Positions 1 to 7,828 of a stretch of 26,800 nucleotides of DNA are shown here, in pieces. The notes under the pieces are model-generated. The model was not told where the DNA came from. It made no database searches and saw nothing but the letters and a program-made list of their open reading frames with translations. Origin of the DNA: DASWHD01 sp036393335 (GTDB lineage Bacteria > CG2-30-53-67 > CG2-30-70-394); contig DASWHD010000082.1 of the NCBI GenBank assembly GCA_036393335.1, forward strand, positions 1 through 26,800, read 5' to 3'. Within the stretch, counting starts at the first letter, position 1, and every line of letters starts with the position of its first letter. Both the position numbers and the translations under genes were made by a program.

Positions 1-75
1 CGCGTGGAGATGGTCATCGACGCGGACGAACGGCGGACAATCCACGTGACGCCGCCGGGTCGGCCGCCGGCGTAG
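1..75 (+). CDS. C-terminal fragment of an unidentified protein (5' end outside window)
   Basis: The frame is open from base 1 to a TAG at 73-75 and encodes about 24 residues ending GRPPA. The fragment is too short to assign to a family. It reads like the charged tail of a protein that starts upstream of the window. The only support is the open frame at the window edge and codon use that fits the GC-rich surroundings. It could be a chance open frame. Confidence 0.4.
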   Translation, partial: RVEMVIDADERRTIHVTPPGRPPA

Positions 76-243
76 GGCGGAACGCCGCGGGCGGTTCCGC
101 CATGCCCCGAGATTGCACGGTGGCGGATCGCCCTGCGGGCAACCGCCCCGATATGGAGGGGGACGCCACGCGCCCCCCTCGTCACCCGGCGCAGGTCCAG
201 GTGGCTTCACCCCCCGTGGATGGCGGGCTCCTCGCCCGCCATC

Positions 244-276
244 AGACCGGATGGAGCGGGACGCTCCATCCGGTCT
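244..276. repeat. Perfect 15-bp inverted repeat (hairpin)
   Basis: The arms are AGACCGGATGGAGCG (244-258) and its exact reverse complement (262-276), with a 3-base loop. It lies between convergent genes. No T-run follows, so it looks more like an extragenic palindrome than a classic intrinsic terminator, though it may still protect or end transcripts. Confidence 0.65.
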
Positions 277-292
277 ACGAGGACTTCCCCCC

Positions 293-321
293 GTAGGGGC
301 GTGGTTTAACCCCGCCTCTAC
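293..321. repeat. REP-like imperfect palindrome beginning GTAGGGGCG
   Basis: GTAGGGGCGTGGTT (293-306) pairs with AACCCCGCCTCTAC (308-321), matching at 12 of 14 positions. The GTAGG/CCTAC ends resemble the ends of gammaproteobacterial REP elements and of the doublet at 15994-16054. Family assignment is by resemblance only. Confidence 0.5.
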
Positions 322-366
322 GTCACAGGCACGAAGCGCAGTGACGCTCCCTGGGGAAGGTGCGGG

Positions 367-1815
367 TCAGGGCGCGGCCGGCGTCAGGGGCTCGACCAAC
401 ACCGGATGGCGCGCGGCGCGGGTCTCGTCGAGGCGCGACAGGGCGGTGGTGTGCGGCGCCTCGTGCAGGCTCGCCGGGCTCTCGAGCGCCTCGCGCACGA
501 TCGCGCGGAAGGCGGCCGCCGCCGCGTCCAGGGTCGCCTTGGACTCGGTCTCGGTCGGTTCCACCATCAGGGCCTCCGGGGCGATCAGCGGGAAGTAGAT
601 GGTGGGCGGATGGACGCCGTGGTCGATGAGCCGCTTTGCCAGGTCGAGCGCGGTGACGTGGTGACGCTTGGCCAGTTCCTTCGCGGTGAGAACGCACTCG
701 TGGAGAAAGGGGCTGGCGAAGGCGAGGGGCAGGGCGTCGCCGATCATGGCCTGCAGGTAGTTGGCGTTGAGCACCGCCTGGTCGCTCACCTGGGTGAGGC
801 CGGCCGCCCCGAGGGTGCGGATGTAGGCGTAGGCTCGCACCAGCACCCCGAAGTTGCCGGCGAACCCGTGCACCCGGCCGATGGCGTGGTCGTCGTGCGC
901 CCAGCGGTAGCCGTCCGCCGAGCGTGCCACTCGCGGTCCGGGAAGGAACGGGGCGAGGGCCGCAGTCACTGCCACGGGCCCGGCGCCGGGGCCGCCGCCG
1001 CCGTGCGGGGTGGAGAAGGTCTTATGCAGGTTGAGGTGGACCAGGTCGAAGCCCATGTCACCGGGGCGCACCTTGCCGAGGATGGCGTTGAGGTTGGCGC
1101 CGTCCATGTACAGCAGGCCGCCGCCGTCGTGGAGGATCTCGGCAGCGGCCTGGATCTCCGTCTCGAAGACCCCGAGGGTGTTGGGGTTGGTCACCATCAT
1201 GGCCGCGGTGTCGTGATTCACCGCCCGGCGCAGCTCCGCGAGATCGATGCGGCCGTCGGCCGCCGAGGGGATCTCCGCGATGGTGAACCCGGCGAGGTGG
1301 GCGCTCGCCGGGTTGGTGCCGTGGGCCGAGTCGGGGATCAACACCGTGGTACGCCGCTCGCCCCGGGCTGCGTGGTAGGCGCGCACCATGAGCATGGCGG
1401 TCAGCTCGCCGCTCGCCCCGGCTGCCGGCTGCAGGGAGACGGCGGCCATGCCGGTGATCTCGGAGAGGGCCGCCTCCAGGCGATGCATCAGCTCGAGCGC
1501 CCCCTGGCAGTCACCCTCCGCGGCGTGCGGATGGAGCTGGGCGAAGCCCGGCAGGGAGGCCACGACGTCGTTGATCTTGGGGTTGTGCTTCATGGTGCAC
1601 GACCCCAGGGGATAGAAGGCGGTGTCGATCGAGAAGTTCTCCCGCGACCGGCGCGTGTAGTGGCGCACCACCTCGGGTTCGGAGACCTCCGGCAGGGCCG
1701 GGGGCTGCTCGCGCCGCAGGTGGGCCGGCAGGTCCGTGGCCTCGGCAGTGGCGTCGGGGCCGAGGAGGCGGAGGCCGGTCTGGCCGGGGCGGTGGAGGTC
1801 GAAGATGAGGGACAT
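367..1815 (-). CDS. gcvPB: Glycine dehydrogenase (decarboxylating) subunit 2, GcvPB
   Basis: This is the C-terminal half of the glycine cleavage P-protein in organisms with a two-subunit enzyme. With GcvPA it decarboxylates glycine using pyridoxal phosphate (PLP) and passes the aminomethyl group to the lipoyl arm of GcvH. The 482-residue length is normal for the subunit. Family segments include YTRRSRENFSIDTAFYPLGSCTMK near the N-terminus and the PLP lysine segment HLNLHKTFSTPHGGGGPGAG, where the Lys of LHKTF binds the cofactor. The ATG at 1815 keeps the usual N-terminus (SLIFDLHRPGQTG), although no strong ribosome site precedes it. It lies 178 bases downstream of gcvPA on the same strand. 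That spacer is unusually long for this pair and contains two repeat copies. No gcvT or gcvH is in the window. Confidence 0.97.
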   Translation of the reverse strand: MSLIFDLHRPGQTGLRLLGPDATAEATDLPAHLRREQPPALPEVSEPEVVRHYTRRSRENFSIDTAFYPLGSCTMKHNPKINDVVASLPGFAQLHPHAAEGDCQGALELMHRLEAALSEITGMAAVSLQPAAGASGELTAMLMVRAYHAARGERRTTVLIPDSAHGTNPASAHLAGFTIAEIPSAADGRIDLAELRRAVNHDTAAMMVTNPNTLGVFETEIQAAAEILHDGGGLLYMDGANLNAILGKVRPGDMGFDLVHLNLHKTFSTPHGGGGPGAGPVAVTAALAPFLPGPRVARSADGYRWAHDDHAIGRVHGFAGNFGVLVRAYAYIRTLGAAGLTQVSDQAVLNANYLQAMIGDALPLAFASPFLHECVLTAKELAKRHHVTALDLAKRLIDHGVHPPTIYFPLIAPEALMVEPTETESKATLDAAAAAFRAIVREALESPASLHEAPHTTALSRLDETRAARHPVLVEPLTPAAP

Positions 1816-1846
1816 GGCGGCAGCGGTCAGCGGTCAGCGGTCAGCA

Positions 1847-1886
1847 CCCCCTCCCTCCGGGAGGGGGTTGGGGGGAGGGCGTGGGG
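1847..1886. repeat. GC-rich extragenic repeat, copy A
   Basis: A CCCTCCCTCC-GGGAGGG hairpin is followed by a GGGG-rich tail. It belongs to the same family as 1935-1969 (opposite orientation) and 15235-15270. It lies between gcvPA and gcvPB, next to a short AGCGGTC tandem repeat at about 1822-1845. Similar CCCTCCCCC...GGGGGAGGG elements are common between genes in GC-rich proteobacteria. Confidence 0.6.
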
Positions 1887-1934
1887 ATCGCGCAGTCCGC
1901 CAGGTGCAACGCCAGACAGACACTTTGCTCCATG

Positions 1935-1969
1935 CGCCCCCACCCCGGCCCTCCCACGGTGGGGGAGGG
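1935..1969. repeat. GC-rich extragenic repeat, copy B (inverted relative to copy A)
   Basis: The reverse complement begins CCCTCCCCCACCGTGGGAGG and continues into a GGGGTGGGGG tail, closely matching the copy at 15235-15270. With copy A it forms an inverted pair in the gcvPA-gcvPB spacer. The pair could fold in the mRNA and set the relative expression of the two subunits; that role is inference. Confidence 0.6.
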
Positions 1970-1993
1970 AGACATGCGCCGTGCGATGGGAGA

Positions 1994-3316
1994 TCACGTG
2001 AGCACCTCCCACGCCGCGGTGACGTAGGCCTCCAGATCCACCTCGGAACGGCGCTCCGTGACGCACACGAGCAGGTCGTTGGGCCGCGATTGGTCCCAGC
2101 GGCTGACGGGGACGCCGGCGAGGATGCCGCGCTCGGCCATTGCCGCACAGAAGCGTTCCGCCGCCATAGGCAGGTGGAGGGTGAACTCCTTGAAGTGGGG
2201 GCCGTCGTCGGGCGCCGTGACGCCGCCGAGGGTGGTGAGGGCGGCGCGCAGGCGCTGGGCCCCGTCGTGGCTGGCCGCCGCCACCTGCGCCAGCCCGTGC
2301 GGCCCGAGGAGCGCCAGGTAGAGAGTGGCGCGCAGCACCAGGAGGGATTGGTTTGTGCAGATGTTGGAGGTCGCCCGCTCGCGCTTGATGTGCTGCTCGC
2401 GCGCCTGGAGGGTGAGGACGAAGCCGGCGTTGCCGCGCCGGTCCACGGTCTTGCCCACCAGGCGGCCGGGGATCTGGCGCACCAGTTTCTGGGTGCAGGC
2501 GAGGTACCCCAGGTAGGGCCCGCCGAAGGACAGGGGGGTGCCGAGCCCCTGCGCCTCGCCTACGGCGATGTCGCAGCCCCAGGCGCCCGGTGGTTTGAGC
2601 AGGGCGAGGGAGATCGGGTCACTGGACGCGATGAGGTACGCGCCGCGCTCGTGGATCGCCTCCGCCCAGCCGGTGAGGTCGAGGCACCGGCCCTCGAAGT
2701 CGGGGTTCTGGACCACGACCGCCGCTGTCTGATCGTCGATGGCGTGGCGGACCTTCTCGGCGGCGAGCGCGACGATCTCCACCTCTTGGCCGGCCAGGTA
2801 GGTCCGCACGACGGACACGGTGTCCGGATGGATGGCGCCGGTGAGGATCAGCTTGGTCCGTCGCTTGGCGGCGCGCAGGGCCATGAGGCACGCTTCGGCG
2901 CAAGCGGAGGCGCCGTCGTAGAGACCGGCATTGGCCACGTCGAGGCCGGTGAGCCGCGCGATGAAAGTCTGAAACTCGAAGATCACCGCCAGGGTCCCCT
3001 GGCTCACCTCCGGCTGGTACGGGGTGTAGGCGGTGAGAAACTCGCCGCGGCCCGCGATGACATCGATCGCCGCGGGGCAGTAGTGGTCGTAGGCGCCGGC
3101 GCCGGCAAAGCAAGTGAGCCCCGCCCCGCGGTTGGCGGTGGCGAGATCGGTCAGGTGGCGCCGCAGCGCCATCTCCCCCAGGGGGTGGGGCAGGTCGAGG
3201 GGCCGGATGAGGCGCAGGGCCGCCGGGATCGATGCGAACAGCGCCTCCACGTCATCGACGCCGACGGCCGCGAGCATCGCGGCCCGGTCGGAAGGGCTGA
3301 CAGGGATGTAGGCCAT
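1994..3316 (-). CDS. gcvPA: Glycine dehydrogenase (decarboxylating) subunit 1, GcvPA
   Basis: This is the N-terminal half of the split glycine cleavage P-protein and acts as a complex with GcvPB. From the ATG at 3316 it is 440 residues, a usual length. The N-terminus MAYIPVSPSDRAAMLAAVGV is typical, and the segments YTPYQPEVSQGTLAVIFEFQTFI and GLYDGASACAEACLMA are family hallmarks. An upstream in-frame start at 3403 would add 29 Arg/Pro-rich residues with no family likeness, so 3316 is preferred. The gene starts the gcvPA-gcvPB transcription unit. Its upstream region faces the divergent START-domain gene, and I found no glycine-riboswitch pattern there. Confidence 0.96.
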   Translation of the reverse strand: MAYIPVSPSDRAAMLAAVGVDDVEALFASIPAALRLIRPLDLPHPLGEMALRRHLTDLATANRGAGLTCFAGAGAYDHYCPAAIDVIAGRGEFLTAYTPYQPEVSQGTLAVIFEFQTFIARLTGLDVANAGLYDGASACAEACLMALRAAKRRTKLILTGAIHPDTVSVVRTYLAGQEVEIVALAAEKVRHAIDDQTAAVVVQNPDFEGRCLDLTGWAEAIHERGAYLIASSDPISLALLKPPGAWGCDIAVGEAQGLGTPLSFGGPYLGYLACTQKLVRQIPGRLVGKTVDRRGNAGFVLTLQAREQHIKRERATSNICTNQSLLVLRATLYLALLGPHGLAQVAAASHDGAQRLRAALTTLGGVTAPDDGPHFKEFTLHLPMAAERFCAAMAERGILAGVPVSRWDQSRPNDLLVCVTERRSEVDLEAYVTAAWEVLT

Positions 3317-3489
3317 GGATTCGCGGTGGGATGGGAGGCGAGGGCGCGACGATGGTAGTGGGGTCGCCCTACGAGGGAAAGCGGGGCGCTGGTTCCGCCG
3401 CACGTGGGGCGAGATCCCCTCTGCATCCCGGCCTCACGCGGGGCACCGTACGCCCATCGAGTGGGGTCAGGAACATGATCCTGGAACGC

Positions 3490-3539
3490 AGGTAAGCCAT
3501 TAATTTTTCTATAAAAACAGTCATTTTTGAGAACCTTTT
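3490..3539 (+). promoter_or_regulatory. AT-rich promoter-like island
   Basis: This stretch is conspicuously AT-rich within very GC-rich DNA. It contains TATAAA at 3510-3515, a plausible -10 element for the gene at 3540. The -35 match is weak. It sits in the 223-base divergent gap between gcvPA and the START-domain gene, the rest of which is featureless to me. Confidence 0.4.
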
Positions 3540-4208
3540 ATGGGTCCGCTGGCTCTTGCAAGTCGAATGAGAAAGGGGTTGCCATCTGGCGATCTGGTTC
3601 CGAAACGGTTGGCTAGTATCGTCTGTGAAGTGGTGAGCTCCGTGGTTACCGAATGGTTGCAACGAGCCGTTGTCGCGACGGGTGTAGCGTTCCTGCTGCC
3701 GGTTCTCGGCGTGGCTGCGGCGCAGGCGACCGGGCCCAAGATCGACATCTCGTTTGAGGAGGGCGGCAGCCCCGGCGAGCAGATCCTCCATGTGGAGACC
3801 GACTTCGGGGTAGTCGGCTCGGCGGCGTGCAAGGTGCTGTGCGTCTATCCGGACTACGCCGCCCTGCACCCGTGGATCAAGGAGAGCCGGGTGGAGGCGG
3901 TCGGCCCCGGCGGCACCCAGGTCGTCTACTTCGTTCTCGACCTGCCATGGCCGGTGGGTCGGCAGTGGTCGCGGCTGTCCGTGGAGCGGTTCGGCGATCG
4001 CACTATGGCGTGGAGCCAGGTGGAGGGGAGCTTTCGCAAGAACCACGGCACGGTGCTGCTCCATCCGGAGGGTGGCAAGACCCACTTGAGCTACTGGGCG
4101 GTGATCGACGTCGGCGTCCCGGCCCTACTGGCGCGTCCCTTCCAGGAGCAGTTCGTGCGCGAGTTTTTGCTGGCGGTCTACGACGCGGCGCAGCGCGGCG
4201 CGTATTGA
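3540..4208 (+). CDS. Exported SRPBCC/START-fold protein
   Basis: The product resembles START/polyketide-cyclase (SRPBCC) proteins, which hold a hydrophobic ligand in a deep cavity. Supporting segments are CKVLCVYPDYAALHPWIKESRVE, GTQVVYFVLDLPWPVGRQWSRL and the C-terminal helix FQEQFVREFLLAVYDAA. A hydrophobic stretch VVATGVAFLLPVLGVAAAQA looks like a signal peptide. With the ATG at 3540 this signal starts about 40 residues in, which is long, so the in-frame GTG at 3642 (188 residues) may be the true start. The C-terminal family fit is better than the N-terminal definition. The next gene, a lipoprotein, follows on the same strand after 48 bases, so the two may be co-transcribed. The ligand is unknown. 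Confidence 0.75.
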   Translation: MGPLALASRMRKGLPSGDLVPKRLASIVCEVVSSVVTEWLQRAVVATGVAFLLPVLGVAAAQATGPKIDISFEEGGSPGEQILHVETDFGVVGSAACKVLCVYPDYAALHPWIKESRVEAVGPGGTQVVYFVLDLPWPVGRQWSRLSVERFGDRTMAWSQVEGSFRKNHGTVLLHPEGGKTHLSYWAVIDVGVPALLARPFQEQFVREFLLAVYDAAQRGAY

Positions 4209-4256
4209 TCTTGCCCAACCCCTCCTGCACCCTGGGTATCCTTGCCGGAGGACGCT

Positions 4257-4991
4257 GTGGGTATTCGCTGGGTTCGCTGTGCCGTGGCCGTTGTGGTGGC
4301 CGTGTCGCTAGTCGGGTGTAATCGCGGCACCACCCAGGTCACCCGCGCGCAACTGGAGGAACGGGCGAGCCACGTCGCCGCCTACCGCGCGCAGGTGGCG
4401 AGCCATTACAAGGTCGCCGGCCAGGAGGTCAGCGTGACTGGCAACGTGCAGTCGCAGCCGCCGGACAACCTGCGGGTCGAGATGTTCGCTCCCGACGGCA
4501 CCCTGGCACGGGTGATGGTGCAACACCGGGACGTGATGATGCAGCACGTCCCTACTCAGCAGAGGGTCACTAAGGTGGATCTCGCACGCGTGGCCAAGGC
4601 GACCGGGGAGCGGCCGCCGGGGCCCCAGGGCACCGACCTGAGCCGCCCGTTCGAGGGTCTCGACCCGGCCGCCACCATTTATGTGGAGAGCGTGGATCTC
4701 CCGGGCGGCAAGGCCCATCTCTTCGAGGGGCCTCTGTTGAACGCGGATTCCCTCGCCTCACGGCTTGGTTTTCAGCCGGCCAAGGCGCGGGTGTGGGTCG
4801 ATGACCGAACCGGCCTGCTGCGCCGCACGGAGATCGTCAGCCGGGAGGGAGATGACGGCTTGATCCAAGAGTTCACCGCCGTGGAGGTGGACCCGGCCTT
4901 GGAGCGAGAGATCTTCTTCCTCAATCCACCGCCCGGTGTGGAGGTAGTGGACCTGACCGACGCGATGATCCAGGCCCTCTCTGGGCGGTAG
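4257..4991 (+). CDS. Putative LolA-like outer-membrane lipoprotein
   Basis: A 244-residue secreted lipoprotein. The N-terminus (WVRCAVAVVVAVSLVGC) is a signal peptide ending in lipobox LVGC, with the lipidated Cys at residue 21. The mature part has alternating strands (YKVAGQEVSVTGNVQSQ, LRVEMFAPDGTLARVMVQ, ARVWVDDRTGLLRRTEIV) that suggest a LolA/LolB-type half-barrel binding lipid or another hydrophobic molecule. The GTG at 4257 was chosen because GGAGG lies 5 bases upstream and the signal peptide then begins normally; a TTG at 4242 would add five residues. It follows the START-fold gene and ends 27 bases from the convergent patatin gene. The exact family is not recognised. Confidence 0.75.
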   Translation: MGIRWVRCAVAVVVAVSLVGCNRGTTQVTRAQLEERASHVAAYRAQVASHYKVAGQEVSVTGNVQSQPPDNLRVEMFAPDGTLARVMVQHRDVMMQHVPTQQRVTKVDLARVAKATGERPPGPQGTDLSRPFEGLDPAATIYVESVDLPGGKAHLFEGPLLNADSLASRLGFQPAKARVWVDDRTGLLRRTEIVSREGDDGLIQEFTAVEVDPALEREIFFLNPPPGVEVVDLTDAMIQALSGR

Positions 4992-5017
4992 CCGCATCCC
5001 GTGGCGCCCGGGGGTGC

Positions 5018-5974
5018 TCACCCGGTGCCGTCCATAGCGGCCATCCGTGCACGGAGCTCGGGCAGGGCGGCACGTGCTGCCTCGTAACCGGCGTCCATCG
5101 CCTCGCCGGCGCGCTGGAAGTCAAACATGTGGAGGTGGCCGACCTCCGGGCGGATGAGGATGTCTGCGGGGTAGGCCTTGAGGTGGAGCTGGGTGATCTC
5201 CTTCTCCATGAGCTGGAGAGAATAGGCGAGGAGCTCGAAGAGGTTGGGTTCGTTGTTACGGCGAAAGTTTTGCGCCAGCAGCCCTCGCCCCAGCTCGACC
5301 GGGCCGCGCGCCAGCTCCATCAGGCGGTGGGCCACCGGATGCGACGGCTCCCCGCCTCCCTGGGCCGTCGGCTGGTCTGCGGCGGCGGTGGGTGGTGAGG
5401 GGCTCGGCAGGCCGCGGGTGGCATCCACCGCCACCACCACGTCGATGCCCTGTTCGCGCAGGGGGGCGACGGGCAGTGGCTGCATCAGTCCGCCGTCGAG
5501 GAGCCGCATATCGCCCCACGTCACCGGGCGGAAGATCCCCGGCACGGAGTAGCTCGCCCGTACCGCGCGCAGCAGCGGGCCGCGGCGCAGGTAGCAGGGG
5601 CGGCCAGCGCGCACGTCGGTGGCGACCACGGTGAACGGGATGGGCAAGTCCTGGATCCAGCCAGGGAGAACCGGGCGGAGGAAATCGCGCACCCGAGCGC
5701 CGGCGATCAATCCGCCGCGTGGTAGAACGGGGTCGAAGAGGGTGAGATAGGAACGCAGGTCGAGGTGTCTGATGCGCTCCTCGAGAGGGCGAAGACAGCC
5801 GGCGGCAAAGGCGCCGCCCACGACGGCGCCGATGCTGGAGCCGGCCACCGCGTCGACCTGGACGCCTGACTCCTGCAGACAGTTTAATACCCCGATGTGC
5901 GCCCAACCGCGGGCCGAGCCTGAGCCCAGGCTCACGCCCAGGGTCAGGTGCGTGGGCTTGCCTTGGCTTGCCAT
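5018..5974 (-). CDS. Patatin-like phospholipase (RssA/NTE type)
   Basis: A patatin-family serine hydrolase predicted to cleave acyl esters of phospholipids or lysophospholipids with a Ser-Asp dyad. From the ATG at 5974 it has 318 residues. The oxyanion motif GSGSARGWAHIG is at 17-28, the nucleophile elbow G-S-S-I-G at 45-49 (Ser47), and the catalytic Asp in DGG at 160-162. The family segments FTVVATDVRAGRP and SYSVPGIFRPV are also present. There is no signal peptide, so it is likely cytosolic or peripherally membrane-bound. A GTG at 6040 would extend it by 22 residues; GGAGG lies about 12 bases before that GTG, but the extra residues do not look conserved. The Pro/Ala-rich stretch near residues 205-225 is probably a linker. 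The physiological substrate is unknown. Confidence 0.9.
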   Translation of the reverse strand: MASQGKPTHLTLGVSLGSGSARGWAHIGVLNCLQESGVQVDAVAGSSIGAVVGGAFAAGCLRPLEERIRHLDLRSYLTLFDPVLPRGGLIAGARVRDFLRPVLPGWIQDLPIPFTVVATDVRAGRPCYLRRGPLLRAVRASYSVPGIFRPVTWGDMRLLDGGLMQPLPVAPLREQGIDVVVAVDATRGLPSPSPPTAAADQPTAQGGGEPSHPVAHRLMELARGPVELGRGLLAQNFRRNNEPNLFELLAYSLQLMEKEITQLHLKAYPADILIRPEVGHLHMFDFQRAGEAMDAGYEAARAALPELRARMAAMDGTG

Positions 5975-6204
5975 GCGGGCTAGAGATCGGCGGGGGGAAC
6001 GAACCGTGGGGATGTGGGTGAATGGCGGTGGCGTCGCCACTCGCTTCTACAACCTCCGCCGGCACGTGAAAAGGCCGCGTCTCGCACCCTGCCTTTGAGG
6101 CGTGCCCGCTCTTCTCTCTCCGACGCGGGTGGACCCCGCCGCTTCTCATCCCTGGGCGGGTTGCCGCTCTGCGCCTTTCTCCACGCCGTTCGGCGCGTCG
6201 TGCC

Positions 6205-6870
6205 TCAGCCGAAGTAAAGCTCCGGACATGACTCTTCCACCACCTTGATCTGGTGGTGCTCGCGGCGCAGTCCTTCCAGATATGCGAGCCACCCCATCCA
6301 TTCGGAGTGCTCCGCGTGGGACAGCAGGAAGACTGGGATTGCGTCGTTGATCTGGCGAATGATCGCGCGTGCCGCGTCGACATCGAACGCCACCTCACCA
6401 CGCCGATCGCCGTGGGTGAGGAGGATGAAGTGGCTGCGCAAGATCGCTTCGCTGGCCTGGTCGATCTGGTGCAGGCCGCCGGTCACCGGCAAGAGCAGGC
6501 CCCGTGCGTGACAGCCCAGGATCATCGGCGGGGTGCAGGACGGATCACGATTCTCTTCCAGGAAGAGGTAGTCGAGGGAATGGAGCGGCAGCTCGTCCAG
6601 GAGGTGAAGAAAGATCTCCGGGGTGAAGTGGCTCACCCCCGGCGCATACCACACACCCACCTCTTCCGCCGTCGCGACCGGTGCCGACGCCTCGGGTAAT
6701 GCGGGAGACAGGATGCCGACCCCCTCTAGGTGGTGGAGCGAGCTAGCCAGGTGCTCCACCAATGACGTCTTGCCGCTGCCGAATCGACCGCAAAGCTGCA
6801 AGGCGATAACATGTGCCTCGTTGAGCCGCTGGCGGATGGCGCCAACGACGCTACCCTGAACGTACTTCAT
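6205..6870 (-). CDS. P-loop NTPase related to HypB/UreG-type nickel-insertion GTPases
   Basis: A 221-residue P-loop protein. Walker A is GRFGSGKTS at 28-36. The segment DYLFLEENRDPSCTPPMILG at 100-119 matches the HypB/UreG region around the 'IENVGNLVCP' motif. LPVTGGLHQIDQAS, ILLTHGDRRG and PVFLLSHAEHSEWMGWLAYLEGL follow in the same order as in HypB. The guanine-specificity motif (N/TKxD) reads THGD here, so nucleotide preference is uncertain. HypB's N-terminal His-rich stretch is absent, and no hydrogenase or urease genes are nearby. The ATG at 6870 has GGAGG five bases upstream; a TTG at 6888 is the alternative. The client enzyme is not evident. It may share a transcript with the methyltransferase gene, whose stop is 51 bases upstream. 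Confidence 0.7.
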   Translation of the reverse strand: MKYVQGSVVGAIRQRLNEAHVIALQLCGRFGSGKTSLVEHLASSLHHLEGVGILSPALPEASAPVATAEEVGVWYAPGVSHFTPEIFLHLLDELPLHSLDYLFLEENRDPSCTPPMILGCHARGLLLPVTGGLHQIDQASEAILRSHFILLTHGDRRGEVAFDVDAARAIIRQINDAIPVFLLSHAEHSEWMGWLAYLEGLRREHHQIKVVEESCPELYFG

Positions 6871-6921
6871 GACCGCCTCCACGCCCAAATCCTGCCTTTC
6901 TTACCCATTTTAGCTCATTCG

Positions 6922-7659
6922 TCAGCGGAGGGTGCGGGGAGTCTTCTCGGCCGAGGCAAACACCCAGCTCCCTCGAACATTGACCGTCGCGTGTGGAGGC
7001 AGCACATCGAGCAACGCCTTTCGCCCGAACGGCGCGGCGACCTGTCCGGCGCGGTGGAGGCGGCGCAGCAACCAATCGCCGGTCGCCCGTTCCCCGGCGA
7101 TCAGGGTGGAAAGAAACAGCCGGCCACCGGGGCGCAGGAGGTCCCATAAGGTCTCGATCATGCGGCGGCGCTCCGCGAACAGGTGCAGCCCGCCATAGCT
7201 CGTCACCGCCGCCAGACTCCCCGGACGTAATGGCAGGTTGAATACATCACCCTGCACCAGGCAGACATACGGCGAGTGGCGCCCTCCCCACAAGCGATCA
7301 CGGCCACGCCGGAGCATCGCCTCGGAGCGGTCGCTCAGCAGGAGCCGGTGCGAATCTGGAGGGGGATGGAGGTGTGCCGTGAAGAGCAGCGAGCCACACG
7401 GACAGTCCAAGACCACCCCGGCGGGTGTACTGGCCAGGGCGTGGGCGGCGAACCGCCGGTGGGCCGAAGGTGGCACTCCCCAGAAGAGGGCGTTGTACGC
7501 CTGATTGCTCACCACGGCGTCGTAGATCGCGGCGAACCGGTCGTAGCCCCCCGCCTCGCTGCCCGGCGGGAGGAATGAGCCGATCCCGTCGCCCAAGTCG
7601 CGCACCTCCGCGCCCTGCCTGAGGAGCGGCGCTAACCAGTCGGGAAGGTCGAAGGTCAT
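6922..7659 (-). CDS. Class I SAM-dependent methyltransferase
   Basis: A 245-residue Rossmann-fold methyltransferase. Motif I is VVLDCPCGSLLFTAHL, a slight variant of the usual E/DxGxGxG pattern because it carries C-P-C-G. The acidic end of strand 2 is LLLSDRSEAML, the next motif is YVCLVQGDVFNLPLRPGSLAAVTSYGGLHLF, and the post-III motif is LRPGGRLFLSTLI. These support SAM binding, but the acceptor cannot be read from sequence. The ATG at 7659 gives a conventional N-terminus (MTFDLPDWLAPLL); the longer frame to 7890 is low-complexity and overlaps the divergent gshB region. It faces gshB across a 169-base divergent gap, in which I see no definite promoter. Confidence 0.85.
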   Translation of the reverse strand: MTFDLPDWLAPLLRQGAEVRDLGDGIGSFLPPGSEAGGYDRFAAIYDAVVSNQAYNALFWGVPPSAHRRFAAHALASTPAGVVLDCPCGSLLFTAHLHPPPDSHRLLLSDRSEAMLRRGRDRLWGGRHSPYVCLVQGDVFNLPLRPGSLAAVTSYGGLHLFAERRRMIETLWDLLRPGGRLFLSTLIAGERATGDWLLRRLHRAGQVAAPFGRKALLDVLPPHATVNVRGSWVFASAEKTPRTLR

Positions 7660-7828
7660 CGATCGACAGTAAAGAGTCGGTGGTCGGAACACGCTGCGCC
7701 GGCGGCGGTCGCACGCCCGACCCTCACCAAGAACGGTCACTGAAGGATATGGCTGGGGGGGTAGCAGATGCAGGGGGAAATGCGGGTTGGCCCTTGGCCG
7801 CCAACGTAGGCTGTGGTTGGATCCGCGG

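Larger units (their letters stand above)
76..366. other. Intergenic region with REP-like hairpins, no gene seen
   Basis: This 291-base gap separates the left-edge fragment from the end of gcvPB. I see no credible coding frame; the short frames crossing it run into gcvPB antisense. It holds two palindromic elements, listed separately at 244-276 and 293-321, which could end transcripts arriving from both sides. Confidence 0.6.

Noticed and set aside
244..276. Intrinsic terminator
   Set aside because: The hairpin is perfect but no T-run follows on either strand, so it was listed as a palindromic repeat.
406..3358. Plus-strand open frames of 531 and 540 codons opposite gcvPB and gcvPA
   Set aside because: Both are shadows of well-conserved minus-strand genes; the products are compositionally biased and match nothing.
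3317..3480. Glycine riboswitch upstream of gcvPA
   Set aside because: I looked on the minus strand for the conserved glycine-aptamer cores and found none; the stretch is plain GC-rich sequence.
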